Shown here piece by piece: positions 1 to 7,722 of a stretch of 21,726 bases of DNA. A model generated the notes under the pieces. It searched no databases. It saw only the letters and a list, made by a program, of their open reading frames with translations, and was not told where the DNA came from. A program made the translations under genes and the position numbers. How positions within the stretch are numbered: position 1 is the stretch's first letter; each line of letters starts with the position of its first letter. The stretch comes from an uncultured Lachnospiraceae bacterium. Its GTDB lineage: Bacteria > Bacillota_A > Clostridia > Lachnospirales > Lachnospiraceae. The stretch is from assembly GCA_910577835.1 (NCBI GenBank), contig CAJTOU010000007.1, forward strand, positions 63,930 to 85,655, written 5' to 3'.

Positions 1-1300
1 TATCCCATTTTAAAACTCTCGCATATACCCAGTCACCAAGCTTTTTCGCCACGGACAGAGCTGTTTCATTTCCTGTGTATTTATATGTATCAATCAGTCC
101 CGCAAGAACCTTATGCATGGTATACCATGGAACCCATGCCTCACGGGTAATATCCGCAAGCCCTTTTTCCACATTATCAAACTGCAGCTCAATATTATTT
201 TCATCCAGAATTCTTGCACCAAAGATGAAACCTGTTCCTGTCTGATTCTGGCATTTTTCCAGCTCAGTGATAATATAATTTAATTTTTCTTCTACCTGTG
301 CTTTTCTTGTATCATTATCCGGAAGCTCCGCTACCGCCTGCGCCATCGCTGTAAGATAATGACCCATTGTATGGCCGCCGATTAAGGCGTCTTCCCATCC
401 GCCGCCATATCTTGTTTTGCCTTTCATATCCAGACCCGCGGTTTCCCGAAAACCTGCAAGCAGTCTGTCGGCATCAAGGTTTAACAAATATTTGATATCT
501 TTTTCCTCTGCATTGGTAAGATAACTGTCTGTAACAGCTACATTCCACAAATCATAATCAGAGATATTTTTGATATATTCTGTATCTGAAGGATTATCTC
601 CTGTTCCAGGCTTATCACCAGAATCAGGTTTATTTCCTGCATATATTTTAATATATGCAAGATTTATACACAAGTTGTCGGATGTGATATCCAAGTTCAA
701 TTCATTATCTGATACTGTTACCTTTGTTGTTTCTTCCATACCTACAACTGCGGCTTCTATCACAGTTTCTCCCTCAACAGCGACTTTTGGATTGTTTGAA
801 CAATTCCATGGGTCCGAAAAATAAAGAACAACTGTATATTCTCCATTTGGAACTTCAAAGGCATAATGAAGATTTCTTGCAACACCTTTTTCAAACTGAT
901 TTTTTGTATACCTGTTTGAAAGAGTTTTGTCTACCCCATCACCAGTATTGCTTTCAAATGGCCATGTCCAGTCAGTATATGGAGCATTTACAATAGCTGC
1001 ATTGTTAGCTGTCCCATTTTCCAAGGGTTCTGAGATTGTATCTTTTATTCCCCATGTTTTACCAGTTTTTGGGTCCTCGCCATATACCTGCTCCGTAACA
1101 CTGTTATAAATCCCCAGAGAATCTCCCTCGGACACCGTTGTAACATCATAGTCACCACAATCCACAAAATAAGCCAGTGTTCCATCGGCATTTTCTGCAT
1201 CATCTGCAAAAACCTTGAATACTGGCCATTGTACAGACTGTAAGGTCAACGTTCCGGCCATCATAAGCGCGGCAGCAGACATCATTTTCCTTTTTTTCAT
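1..1300 (-). CDS. Secreted beta-L-arabinofuranosidase, GH127/GH146 type, 5' part only (3' end outside window)
   Basis: The first 433 residues are present and the gene runs off the left edge. The start ATG at 1300 follows AAAGGAG at good spacing. Residues 1-33 are a signal peptide (basic KKRK, hydrophobic core, cleavage near VFADD). Residues 42-221 form a beta-rich, malectin-like carbohydrate-binding region opening with YFVDCGDYD. A Gly/Pro/Asp linker follows (225-240). From about 250 the GH127/GH146 (DUF1680) catalytic domain begins: YLLNLDADRLLAGFRETAGL at 271-290, GGHTMGHYLTAMA at 308-320 and WVPWYTMHKVLAGLIDTY at 389-406 match that family. Known members release terminal L-arabinofuranose from plant arabinan, arabinogalactan or extensin glycans. 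Secretion and the extra binding domain suggest action outside the cell on polymers. The active-site cysteine cluster of the family would lie beyond the window. The family is sure; exact substrate specificity is not. Confidence 0.88.
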   Translation of the reverse strand, partial: MKKRKMMSAAALMMAGTLTLQSVQWPVFKVFADDAENADGTLAYFVDCGDYDVTTVSEGDSLGIYNSVTEQVYGEDPKTGKTWGIKDTISEPLENGTANNAAIVNAPYTDWTWPFESNTGDGVDKTLSNRYTKNQFEKGVARNLHYAFEVPNGEYTVVLYFSDPWNCSNNPKVAVEGETVIEAAVVGMEETTKVTVSDNELNLDITSDNLCINLAYIKIYAGNKPDSGDKPGTGDNPSDTEYIKNISDYDLWNVAVTDSYLTNAEEKDIKYLLNLDADRLLAGFRETAGLDMKGKTRYGGGWEDALIGGHTMGHYLTAMAQAVAELPDNDTRKAQVEEKLNYIITELEKCQNQTGTGFIFGARILDENNIELQFDNVEKGLADITREAWVPWYTMHKVLAGLIDTYKYTGNETALSVAKKLGDWVYARVLKWD

Positions 1301-1418
1301 AAACTTTCTCCTTTACATAATAGATTCATTTCTAAACAAAATGATAAAATCCTGTCTGAAACTATTTCTATTTTACCATTTTTTCCAAAAAAATTAATAC
1401 AAAAAAGTCTGAATAAGT
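1301..1418 (-). other. AT-rich leader of the arabinofuranosidase gene
   Basis: This non-coding stretch lies between the ung terminator and the arabinofuranosidase start. It must hold that gene's promoter, since a strong terminator lies just upstream. The best -10 candidate is TAAAAT at about 1371-1376, but no good -35 sits 17 bases upstream, so no promoter is called. An activator-dependent promoter, common for polysaccharide-use genes, would fit this weakness (inference). Confidence 0.4.
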
Positions 1419-1458
1419 GTAAAAAAGTCAGGTCTTAATAAAAACCTGACTTTTTTAC
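1419..1458 (-). terminator. Rho-independent terminator after ung
   Basis: A perfect 15-bp inverted repeat has arms 1419-1433 and 1444-1458, with a 10-base loop. The stem core is AGTCAGGT/ACCTGACT. On the minus strand it ends in a run of six T. It lies about 30 bases past the ung stop and should end the long minus-strand run above it. Because the outer arms are A and T runs, it would also work for plus-strand transcription. Confidence 0.9.
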
Positions 1459-1488
1459 AAACAATCAATCTTTCATTCGCTGTATCAT

Positions 1489-2169
1489 TTATTGCTTTCT
1501 GTTTTCTATCTGCCAGTCAATCGGCTCAAGACCATTCTTCTTCAAATACTCATTGGCCTGACTGAAATGCTTGCATCCGAAAAATCCTCTGTGAGCGGAT
1601 AATGGACTTGGATGAGGCGCCTTCAAAAGCAAATGCTTTGGATTATTTACCGATTTTGCCTTATTCTGTGCCGGACGTCCCCACAACATATAAACAATCG
1701 GTCTGTCCTGCTCATTCACAGCTCGAATCACAGCATCTGTAAATTTCTCCCAACCCATTCCCTGATGAGAATTTGCCTGATGTGCTCTTACCGTCAATAC
1801 GGAATTCAGCATAAGAACTCCCTGCTTTGCCCATTTTTCGAGATACCCGTTATCTGGAATATAGCAGCCCAAATCTTCCTTGAGCTCCTTGTAAATATTT
1901 ACCAGTGAAGGTGGAATATCCACATCAGGCTTTACGGAAAAGCATAAACCATGCGCCTGACCTACATTATGATATGGGTCCTGACCGATAATCACCACTT
2001 TTACCTCTGACAGAGGGGTAAAGTGAAACGCATTAAAAATATCATCTGCCGGAGGAAAGATTTGTGTTTCCTTATATTCCTCCTGAACCTTTTTATACAG
2101 TTCCGCATAGTATGGCTTTTTAAATTCTTCCTGCAATGCAGGCAGCCAGTCATTTGTTATTTCTGACAT
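1489..2169 (-). CDS. ung: Uracil-DNA glycosylase, family 1
   Basis: This 226-residue protein removes uracil from DNA and starts base-excision repair after cytosine deamination or dUTP misincorporation. The family 1 motifs are intact. The water-activating loop GQDPYHN spans 62-68 with catalytic Asp64. The uracil-recognition region LMLNSVLTVRAHQANSH is at 119-135. The DNA minor-groove loop HPSPLSAHRG is at 186-195 with His186. The length is typical. The start ATG lies inside the last codons of hisF (13-base overlap), so translation is probably coupled to hisF. It is the last gene of the run and a strong terminator follows. No functional link to histidine synthesis is evident; the arrangement looks like operon sharing. 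Confidence 0.97.
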   Translation of the reverse strand: MSEITNDWLPALQEEFKKPYYAELYKKVQEEYKETQIFPPADDIFNAFHFTPLSEVKVVIIGQDPYHNVGQAHGLCFSVKPDVDIPPSLVNIYKELKEDLGCYIPDNGYLEKWAKQGVLMLNSVLTVRAHQANSHQGMGWEKFTDAVIRAVNEQDRPIVYMLWGRPAQNKAKSVNNPKHLLLKAPHPSPLSAHRGFFGCKHFSQANEYLKKNGLEPIDWQIENRKQ

Positions 2170-2924
2170 AATCTTATTGACACTCCTTTATCCTTTAAAT
2201 ATTTTTTTACATCATTAATCTCAAGTTCTTTATAGTGAAACAGTGAAGCCGCCAGAGCTGCATCTGCCTTTCCTTCAGTAAGAGCTTTATAAAAGTGCTC
2301 CGGTGTTCCCGCACCTCCGGATGCAATCACCGGTATGGAAACATGCTCTGCAATTGTTCTTGTAAGCTCAATATCATAGCCTTCCTTTGTGCCGTCGCAA
2401 TCCATGCTGGTAAGCAAAATCTCTCCAGCTCCAAGCTTATTCACACGAACTGCCCATTCCACAGCATCGATTCCAGTATCAATCCGTCCGCCATTTTTAT
2501 AAATATTCCAGCCCCCGTCCGGACGTCTTTTTGCATCAATAGCAACTACTACGCACTGACTTCCAAATTTATCCGCCGCGTCTGATATCAGTTCAGGATA
2601 ATTAATGGCTGCAGAATTAACAGAAACCTTATCTGCCCCTTCTCTTAAAATTTCCCTGAAATCTTCAACGGTTCTTATCCCACCGCCGACGGTAAAGGGA
2701 ATAAAAACCTGCTCGGCTACCTTTCTCACCATATCCACTACGGTTTTTCTCGCATCACTCGATGCGGTAATATCCAGAAAAACAAGCTCATCCGCACCCG
2801 CAGCATCATATGCCTTTGCCACTTCCACAGGGTCGCCTGCATCTTTTAAATTTACAAAATTAATACCCTTTACCACCCTGTTGTTATTGACATCCAGACA
2901 GGGAATAATTCTTTTTGTATGCAT
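2157..2924 (-). CDS. hisF: Imidazole glycerol phosphate synthase, cyclase subunit HisF
   Basis: HisF is the (beta/alpha)8-barrel subunit that uses ammonia from HisH to turn PRFAR into imidazole glycerol phosphate and AICAR, linking histidine and purine synthesis. The 255-residue length is typical. The family start RIIPCLDVNNNRVVKG carries catalytic Asp11, and VVVAIDAKR carries Asp130. Phosphate-binding loops appear at TVGGGIR (78-84) and ASGGAGTPEH (201-210). I chose ATG 2924, which has GAAAGGAAG at proper spacing and gives the usual N-terminus; an in-frame start 27 bases upstream at 2951 would add nine residues unlike the family. It begins 13 bases after hisH ends and overlaps ung, so the three genes are likely co-translated. 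Confidence 0.96.
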   Translation of the reverse strand: MHTKRIIPCLDVNNNRVVKGINFVNLKDAGDPVEVAKAYDAAGADELVFLDITASSDARKTVVDMVRKVAEQVFIPFTVGGGIRTVEDFREILREGADKVSVNSAAINYPELISDAADKFGSQCVVVAIDAKRRPDGGWNIYKNGGRIDTGIDAVEWAVRVNKLGAGEILLTSMDCDGTKEGYDIELTRTIAEHVSIPVIASGGAGTPEHFYKALTEGKADAALAASLFHYKELEINDVKKYLKDKGVSIRLCQK

Positions 2925-2937
2925 AAGCTCTTCCTTT

Positions 2938-3543
2938 CTATAAAGCTGCAAAGTTTCTTAAAATCTGCAGACCTGTTTCACCACTTTTTTCAGGATGAAA
3001 CTGACATGCAAACACATTCTCTTTCTCCACCGCCACATGAAGCTTTGTACCATATTCAATCGTTGCCTTTACAACTAACGGCTCTGCTGCTTTGACATAA
3101 TAAGAATGTACAAAATAAACGAAAGGATGAGCCTCAAGTCCCCGAAAAAGCTTCCCATCACCGCAAAAATCCAGTGAATTCCATGCAATATTGGGAATTT
3201 TAAGTTCCGGTGTCTGTGGAATCCTTAAAACCTCTCCCTGTAATATGCCAAGGCCGTCTATTTCCGGAGATTCGTCACTTCTCTGAAACAAAAGCTGCAA
3301 TCCGAGACAAATACCTAAAAATGGAATCCCCTGATTAATGACATCATGGATTACATTGATTAAATGAAACTTTTCAAGCTTTTTCATGGCATCGCCAAAG
3401 CTTCCTACTCCCGGAAGAACCACCCTGTCAGCAGCAAGTATTTCTTCTCTGTCTCTTGATATAACAGCCTTTTCTCCAATATAGGCAAAAGCCTTCTCCA
3501 CGCTTTTCAGATTACCTGCATCATAATCAACTATTGCTATCAT
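2938..3543 (-). CDS. hisH: Imidazole glycerol phosphate synthase, glutamine amidotransferase subunit HisH
   Basis: HisH is the class I glutaminase that supplies ammonia to HisF. The 201-residue protein opens with IAIVDYDAGNLKSVEKAF, typical of HisH. It has the nucleophile Cys79 in GICLGLQLLF and the His183/Glu185 pair in CQFHPEKSGETGL, completing the catalytic triad. PGVGSFGDAM (44-53) matches the oxyanion-strand region. The start follows GGAAGGAG at about 10 bases and overlaps the end of the upstream membrane-protein gene by 17 bases, which suggests translational coupling. The other his genes are not in this window, so HisH and HisF are encoded apart from them or at least not in one compact operon here. 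Confidence 0.96.
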   Translation of the reverse strand: MIAIVDYDAGNLKSVEKAFAYIGEKAVISRDREEILAADRVVLPGVGSFGDAMKKLEKFHLINVIHDVINQGIPFLGICLGLQLLFQRSDESPEIDGLGILQGEVLRIPQTPELKIPNIAWNSLDFCGDGKLFRGLEAHPFVYFVHSYYVKAAEPLVVKATIEYGTKLHVAVEKENVFACQFHPEKSGETGLQILRNFAAL

Positions 3544-5086
3544 CTGTCTGCGCTCCTTCCTGTATCTGTACTCCGGAAGCTATTTCTGCAACCTTTAGCG
3601 AATATTGTCTGCCTCTTCCAAGAAGATTTATTTCTCTTGCATCGCTTTCTGTAATTCCGTATGTATTCTGCAATTCTTCCGCAATCCATCCCAAAACGGT
3701 ATTCATATCGTCATAGCAGTTATATTCCTCTCTTCCGATATCCTTATACTTATCAAACATTTTTACACCGTTTAACAAGGAATCCAGACCATCTTGATAA
3801 TTTCCAAGCTCTGCAAGCTTTTGATATGCTTCATAATTTCTATAAACATATCCGACAGTTTCTACCTGACCAAAGAAATATTTATCTCCTTTTTTCATAT
3901 CCAGACCATACAATTCATGATATGCCTTGCCGTATTTCTGGTCTATATAATAGGAAGTCGCTCTGTCTACACTTGACTGATAGCTGTAATAATTCCCTCC
4001 GAATGTAATTGCCAGCACAATAAATGCTCCTATGGACAGCAAAAACAATAAAAATGGCTTTGGAATTGCTAAAATTTCATCCGGCTCCTTTGGTTGCTTT
4101 TCCTTCTTCGGCTTCTTTTCCTTTTTTGGCTTTTTAGCTTTCTTTGCCTTTTTATCCTTTTTCGGTTTTTTCTCTTTCTTTGGTTTCTTTTCTTTCTTTT
4201 TCTTCTCTTTTTCAGCTTTTTCCTCTGTCTTCGCATCGGCTGCTGTCTCAGAAACTCCAAGCCCGTCACCCAGACCCAAATCTGTAATCAATGAATCTAT
4301 ATTCTGCGTCTCTTCTGTCGGCGGTGCTTCTTCTGTACTTTGCAGCTCCTGTGCTGCTTCTGTTTCTGTCTCCAAAGGAAGTGTCTGTTCTGCTTCTTCC
4401 TGAGCACCCTCTTTTGCCTCTATCTGACTTTTTTCCATTAAATCCAGAGCAACATCGAGCGTTGTATCCTCTGGACTTTCTTTTTTATTTTTTCCTTTTT
4501 CCTTTTTGTCTTTTCTTTTCTTTTTTCTCTTTGTATTTGATTTTTCCAAATCTGCGATTTCCTGATTCTCTGCTTCATTTTCGTTCTGTTCTTCTACACC
4601 CAGAATGTCCATCAGACCTTTCATATCATCCTCAGAAACACTCTCTTCTGATACATTGGATTCCTCTGCTGTATCATTTACAGGCTCTGACGATATTTCA
4701 TCCGGCTCCTGTTCTGGCTGTTCATTTTCCGGTACAACAGAATCTGCTGTTTCTGCAGGCGCACTTGGATATTCATGTACTGCATCTATTGGTACATCCC
4801 GATATTCCTCTGTTACAGGGTCCTTATATTTCTCAAAGGTTTCCTTGGCAATTTTCTCCGGTGTCGCCTCCTCTTTTACAGGTTCTGTTTCGCCATCTAT
4901 CCAGTCCTTTTCAATTGACTGAAAGAAATCCTCATCTGAGCCTGCCAGTCCCTTTAACTCATCATCAAACGCATCGGACTGTCCGAAAAAATCATCCTTA
5001 AGCTCACCCTCATCGGCATTGCTTAAAACAGAATTCAATAAATCGTCAAGGTAATCCTCTTCTGTTGTATTATCCTGCTTTGGCAT
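3527..5086 (-). CDS. Unknown single-pass membrane protein with alternating acidic and lysine-rich blocks
   Basis: I do not recognise this 519-residue protein. Residues 1-180 are strongly acidic (many D and E). A short basic tract lies at 186-202, a second acidic stretch at 203-290, and a lysine-proline tract at 293-333 made of KKEKKPKK-like units. One membrane helix follows at about 345-363 (FLLFLLSIGAFIVLAI). The C-terminal 155 residues look folded and rich in Tyr and Glu. With Lys before the helix, the inside-positive rule puts the long charged N-terminal part in the cytoplasm and the C-terminal domain outside. The C-terminal part (YYIDQKYGKAYHELYGLDMKK) resembles short helical repeats. GGAGG lies 7 bases before the ATG. 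The gene overlaps hisH by 17 bases and begins 35 bases after the sirtuin-like gene. The disordered charged region could bind nucleic acid, ribosomes or the inner membrane face; this is inference. Confidence 0.8.
   Translation of the reverse strand: MPKQDNTTEEDYLDDLLNSVLSNADEGELKDDFFGQSDAFDDELKGLAGSDEDFFQSIEKDWIDGETEPVKEEATPEKIAKETFEKYKDPVTEEYRDVPIDAVHEYPSAPAETADSVVPENEQPEQEPDEISSEPVNDTAEESNVSEESVSEDDMKGLMDILGVEEQNENEAENQEIADLEKSNTKRKKKRKDKKEKGKNKKESPEDTTLDVALDLMEKSQIEAKEGAQEEAEQTLPLETETEAAQELQSTEEAPPTEETQNIDSLITDLGLGDGLGVSETAADAKTEEKAEKEKKKKEKKPKKEKKPKKDKKAKKAKKPKKEKKPKKEKQPKEPDEILAIPKPFLLFLLSIGAFIVLAITFGGNYYSYQSSVDRATSYYIDQKYGKAYHELYGLDMKKGDKYFFGQVETVGYVYRNYEAYQKLAELGNYQDGLDSLLNGVKMFDKYKDIGREEYNCYDDMNTVLGWIAEELQNTYGITESDAREINLLGRGRQYSLKVAEIASGVQIQEGAQTDDSNS
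4090..4212 (-). repeat. Low-complexity region encoding a Lys/Pro/Glu tract
   Basis: About 120 bases of nearly pure A and G on the coding strand encode residues 293-333 of the 519-residue membrane protein. The unit is roughly K-K-x-K-K-P, repeated about six times with E, D or A at x. The purine bias makes long open frames on the other strand, which are not genes. Tracts of this kind can change length by slippage. Confidence 0.8.
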
Positions 5087-5121
5087 TGTTATCCTCCATT
5101 ATAAAATAAATCTTTTCTATT

Positions 5122-5940
5122 CTATATCTCTGTAATAAAATCATTGCTGTCCATTTTCACAGAAAACGACTTTTCTTTAATTTCTTTTGCAATCTGTGGT
5201 AATTTTTTATTGACTCTCACAAAGCAGGCTTTCTGATTCAGCATAGCCACCTTTTCAAAAGGCCATCGAATAACTGTGGGATATGCAAATCCAGCTCCCA
5301 GCTCCAAAATACATATCTTCCTGTTTAAAGTTCCCTGAAGCCACAGCATATATCGCTTCCAGCTCTTCTCATAGCTTTTTTCCGAATAGTCTGTCGTGCC
5401 TGCAAAATTCATCTCCATATAAGCTCCACATTCTCTGCATTTTGGGATTTCCTGTCTGATTTCGCTGCATGCCCCACCATTCTCGTATATCTGTAAAAGT
5501 CTGTGATTCAGTCTTTTAAAAATCTCCTCTGTTTCAAAAAACTCCCTCTGACAGCCGTTTTGACACTTTATCTGTCTTCTTGTTCCACAGGGACTTACTA
5601 TCCGTTCGCTGTCAAAATCGGAAAAATAAATTACATCATCCTTGCAGACAGTGACCGCAAAATAATTTTTATCTCCAATCAGCCTGTGCAGCCTGTTATA
5701 AATCTCAAGCTTTTCCATAAATAGTCCCTGACTTCTCTTTTCGGCTTCGAAAACATACAAGCTGTTTTTTAAAAAATTACGTTCTTCCTCTTTAAATGTT
5801 TCTATTTCATCTGCAAAAGCCTGATAAACAGAACTTTTTTTCAAAATATCTTCTGTATTTATCTGCAGCTCTTCCCCGATTCCCAGCAAAACCATATCCG
5901 CTTCGCTGATTTTTTCCCTGATTGTCTCTAACATATCCAA
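5122..5940 (-). CDS. Sirtuin-like (SIR2 fold) protein, probably catalytically inactive
   Basis: This 272-residue protein resembles the Firmicute SIR2-family branch related to SirTM. ADMVLLGIGEEL (14-25) sits where these proteins have the NAD loop (ADAVVVGAGxGLS). Four zinc-type cysteines are present: Cys126/Cys130 and Cys168/Cys171, the latter pair in PKCRECGAYMEMN. The C-terminal ILELGAGFAYPTVIRWPFEKV (211-231) matches the family's ELGVGxxTPxxIxxPF block. The loop that normally reads TxNxD, which contacts NAD, here reads TVCKDD (97-102), and the GAGxS serine is missing. Deacylase or ADP-ribosyl transfer activity is therefore doubtful; a binding or scaffold role is possible. The start is TTG at 5940, chosen because GGAGG lies 8 bases before it; an ATG at 5934 is 14 bases away. 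Its neighbours are cheV upstream and the charged membrane protein downstream. Confidence 0.65.
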   Translation of the reverse strand: MDMLETIREKISEADMVLLGIGEELQINTEDILKKSSVYQAFADEIETFKEEERNFLKNSLYVFEAEKRSQGLFMEKLEIYNRLHRLIGDKNYFAVTVCKDDVIYFSDFDSERIVSPCGTRRQIKCQNGCQREFFETEEIFKRLNHRLLQIYENGGACSEIRQEIPKCRECGAYMEMNFAGTTDYSEKSYEKSWKRYMLWLQGTLNRKICILELGAGFAYPTVIRWPFEKVAMLNQKACFVRVNKKLPQIAKEIKEKSFSVKMDSNDFITEI

Positions 5941-5976
5941 GCTTACAGCCTCCGGTAAATTTTGTTTGAATACAAC

Positions 5977-6000
5977 AGGTATACACTTTCATGTATACCT
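5977..6000. repeat. Inverted repeat between cheV and the sirtuin-like gene
   Basis: A perfect 9-bp inverted repeat, AGGTATACA and TGTATACCT, is separated by six bases. It lies 7 bases after the cheV stop. No T-run follows on the minus strand, so it is not a typical terminator. It could be an operator, a processing hairpin or a 3' stabiliser for cheV RNA. Confidence 0.5.
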
Positions 6001-6007
6001 ATGTCTT

Positions 6008-6916
6008 TCAGGAAATTCTTCCCAGTAATTTATCTATTACCTGAACAAGACTTCCGATTTCCGGTTTTGAAAGCTGATAATCAGCTCCAAGTGCCTTACC
6101 TTTTGCACGCATCTCGTCATTTACAAGAGAAGAAAAGATAATGATAGGTATCTGTTGCAGCTTCTCATCTGATTTGACAAGTTTGGTAAGCCTGTGGCCA
6201 TCCATAATCGGCATCTCAATATCTGTAATAATACATCTCACCTTGTTCTCTATATTGCCCTGTGCCTTATAACTCATAAGCTTCTTCCACGCTTCATCTC
6301 CATTTGTTGTCTGTATAATATTTGTATATCCTGCCGTTACCAGAGAATCATGAATTAACTGACTTAAAAGTGGAGAATCCTCTGCCATAAGAATCGGGTC
6401 ATCACATCTCTGTCTGTCACCAAGCATTTTAATATCAGATACCTTCAAACCTGTTTCCGGACTGATATCTGTCACTATTTTCTCAAAATCCAGTATAATA
6501 ATCAGCTTGTTATCAAGCTTTATAATTCCTGTGGCAACACTTGTTTCACTTGTATTTAAGGTTGCTTCCGGCTTTATAATATCAGCCCATGAAATTCTGT
6601 GTATTCCCATGACAGACTGAACATGAAATGCGATATCCAGCTTGTTGAAATTTGTAATAATCATCATATCACTTTTTTTTGATTCTTTTATTCCCAGATT
6701 CAGCTCATTTTGAAGGCTGATTACTGTAATAATTTTATCTCTCGGCATAAAAATACCTTCGATACTCGGATGAGTATTTGGAACTGGTGTTACTTCCTGA
6801 TAAGGAATAATTTCACGAACTTTTGCCACATTGATGCCATAGTGGTTATTACCGATGGTAAACTCCAGCACTTCCAGCTCATTTGTTCCGTTCTCCAATA
6901 AAATATTTGTTTCCAT
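6008..6916 (-). CDS. cheV: Chemotaxis coupling protein CheV (CheW domain plus receiver domain)
   Basis: CheV couples chemoreceptors to the CheA kinase and has a phosphorylatable receiver that aids adaptation. Residues 12-150 form a CheW-like domain (LEVLEFTIGNNHYGINVAKVREII). Residues 172-300 form a receiver: acidic pair Glu179/Asp180, phospho-acceptor Asp232 in IITDIEMPIMDG, Ser262 in place of the usual Thr/Ser, and Lys284 in LSKPE. The 302-residue length is normal. AAGGAGG precedes the ATG. It begins 14 bases after the lipoprotein gene, so the two are co-transcribed. No other chemotaxis or flagellar gene is in the window. Its presence implies a motile or formerly motile organism. Confidence 0.95.
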   Translation of the reverse strand: METNILLENGTNELEVLEFTIGNNHYGINVAKVREIIPYQEVTPVPNTHPSIEGIFMPRDKIITVISLQNELNLGIKESKKSDMMIITNFNKLDIAFHVQSVMGIHRISWADIIKPEATLNTSETSVATGIIKLDNKLIIILDFEKIVTDISPETGLKVSDIKMLGDRQRCDDPILMAEDSPLLSQLIHDSLVTAGYTNIIQTTNGDEAWKKLMSYKAQGNIENKVRCIITDIEMPIMDGHRLTKLVKSDEKLQQIPIIIFSSLVNDEMRAKGKALGADYQLSKPEIGSLVQVIDKLLGRIS

Positions 6917-6930
6917 AAATTTCTGCCTCC

Positions 6931-7650
6931 TTAATTTATGACAACAGTTCCCTGTCTGTCATTATATGTGATATTCAGTTTTACTGAACTAATATTCTTT
7001 GCATCATTCTCATTTATCTGCGAGATAAGAACAAGTTCCTGTGTACTTCCTGCCGGAATGATTCCATTATATGTATTAAATGCATTAAGAAGAGCTGTAA
7101 CCTGTACATTTACTTTGACAGAATCATTGATAATTCCTCTGTATGAGGCAGCCGGCTCCATCATATTCAATGTCACATCCTGTCCTGCAGTATTTACGAC
7201 ATTAAATTTATAAATCAGAAGCTTATAACCCTTTATCGCCTGCATGCTCATTCCAAGCTCGCTGCCGTTTGACGGATAGGCATTTGTCACCTCATAGCCG
7301 TTTGGCTGAATATCCAGTCCGCTTATTCCAAAGATTTCATTCATGCTTTTTGTATCAGAGACCTGTGTTCCTGTCGAACCTTCTGGATTTCCCGGATTTA
7401 CAGGCTTTTCTGTAACCGGCTCGCGTGAAGTCTGCTCTGTTGTGGTTTCCTCCACAGGTTCTACATAACGCATTCTGTCAATATAATTCTTGTCATGTTT
7501 AAGAAGAAGATTCGCTGCGTATTCCGCATATAAATCCCTGTCATCTTCTGATAAATCCAGAAGATTCGAATTTTTACAACCTGCCAGACAAAACGCTGTT
7601 ATTACAGCCAGCCCAAGACACAGATATTTCTTAAAATATTTCTTTTTCAT
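6931..7650 (-). CDS. Lipoprotein of unknown function
   Basis: This 239-residue protein has a clear type II signal peptide: KKKYFKK, a hydrophobic core, then lipobox LAGC with the lipidated Cys25. The mature protein would be anchored on the outer face of the membrane. A short N-terminal part is followed by a Thr/Glu/Pro linker (about 62-92). The C-terminal domain (about 95-239) is rich in predicted beta strands, ends GTVVIN, and resembles the immunoglobulin-like DUF4352-type domains of Firmicute lipoproteins (weak inference). ATG 7650 is chosen because AAGG lies 7 bases before it; an in-frame GTG at 7656 is too close to that site. The gene follows a probable promoter and precedes cheV. It could be a surface partner of a sensor, but nothing shows this directly. 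Confidence 0.8.
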   Translation of the reverse strand: MKKKYFKKYLCLGLAVITAFCLAGCKNSNLLDLSEDDRDLYAEYAANLLLKHDKNYIDRMRYVEPVEETTTEQTSREPVTEKPVNPGNPEGSTGTQVSDTKSMNEIFGISGLDIQPNGYEVTNAYPSNGSELGMSMQAIKGYKLLIYKFNVVNTAGQDVTLNMMEPAASYRGIINDSVKVNVQVTALLNAFNTYNGIIPAGSTQELVLISQINENDAKNISSVKLNITYNDRQGTVVIN

Positions 7651-7691
7651 ATGCACACCTTACTTTTCCTTTTTTCAAAATATTTAAGACT

Positions 7692-7720
7692 ATTTTATCA
7701 TTATTTCAGCAATACTTCAA
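7692..7720 (-). promoter_or_regulatory. Probable sigma-A promoter for the lipoprotein-cheV run
   Basis: The -35 is TTGAAG (7715-7720), then a 17-base spacer, then -10 TAAAAT (7692-7697). It lies in the gap between the kinase stop and the lipoprotein start and would give a leader of about 35 bases. No terminator follows the kinase gene, so read-through from the upstream operon is also likely. Confidence 0.5.
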
Positions 7721-7722
7721 CA

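Noticed and set aside
570..1109. Plus-strand open frames in the arabinofuranosidase region
   Set aside because: They lie opposite a clear GH127-type gene, overlap each other in several frames and have no family features.
4032..5001. Long plus-strand open frames rich in Phe, Leu and Ser opposite the charged membrane protein
   Set aside because: They are the antisense of the lysine- and glutamate-rich coding strand; the low-complexity purine bias removes stop codons. There is no SD and no family likeness.
5098..5103. TATAAT just before the charged membrane protein gene
   Set aside because: No -35-like hexamer lies 16-18 bases upstream, and the motif abuts the SD, leaving almost no leader.
7651..7656. 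GTG start for the lipoprotein at 7656
   Set aside because: The SD AAGG is only one base before GTG but seven before ATG 7650.
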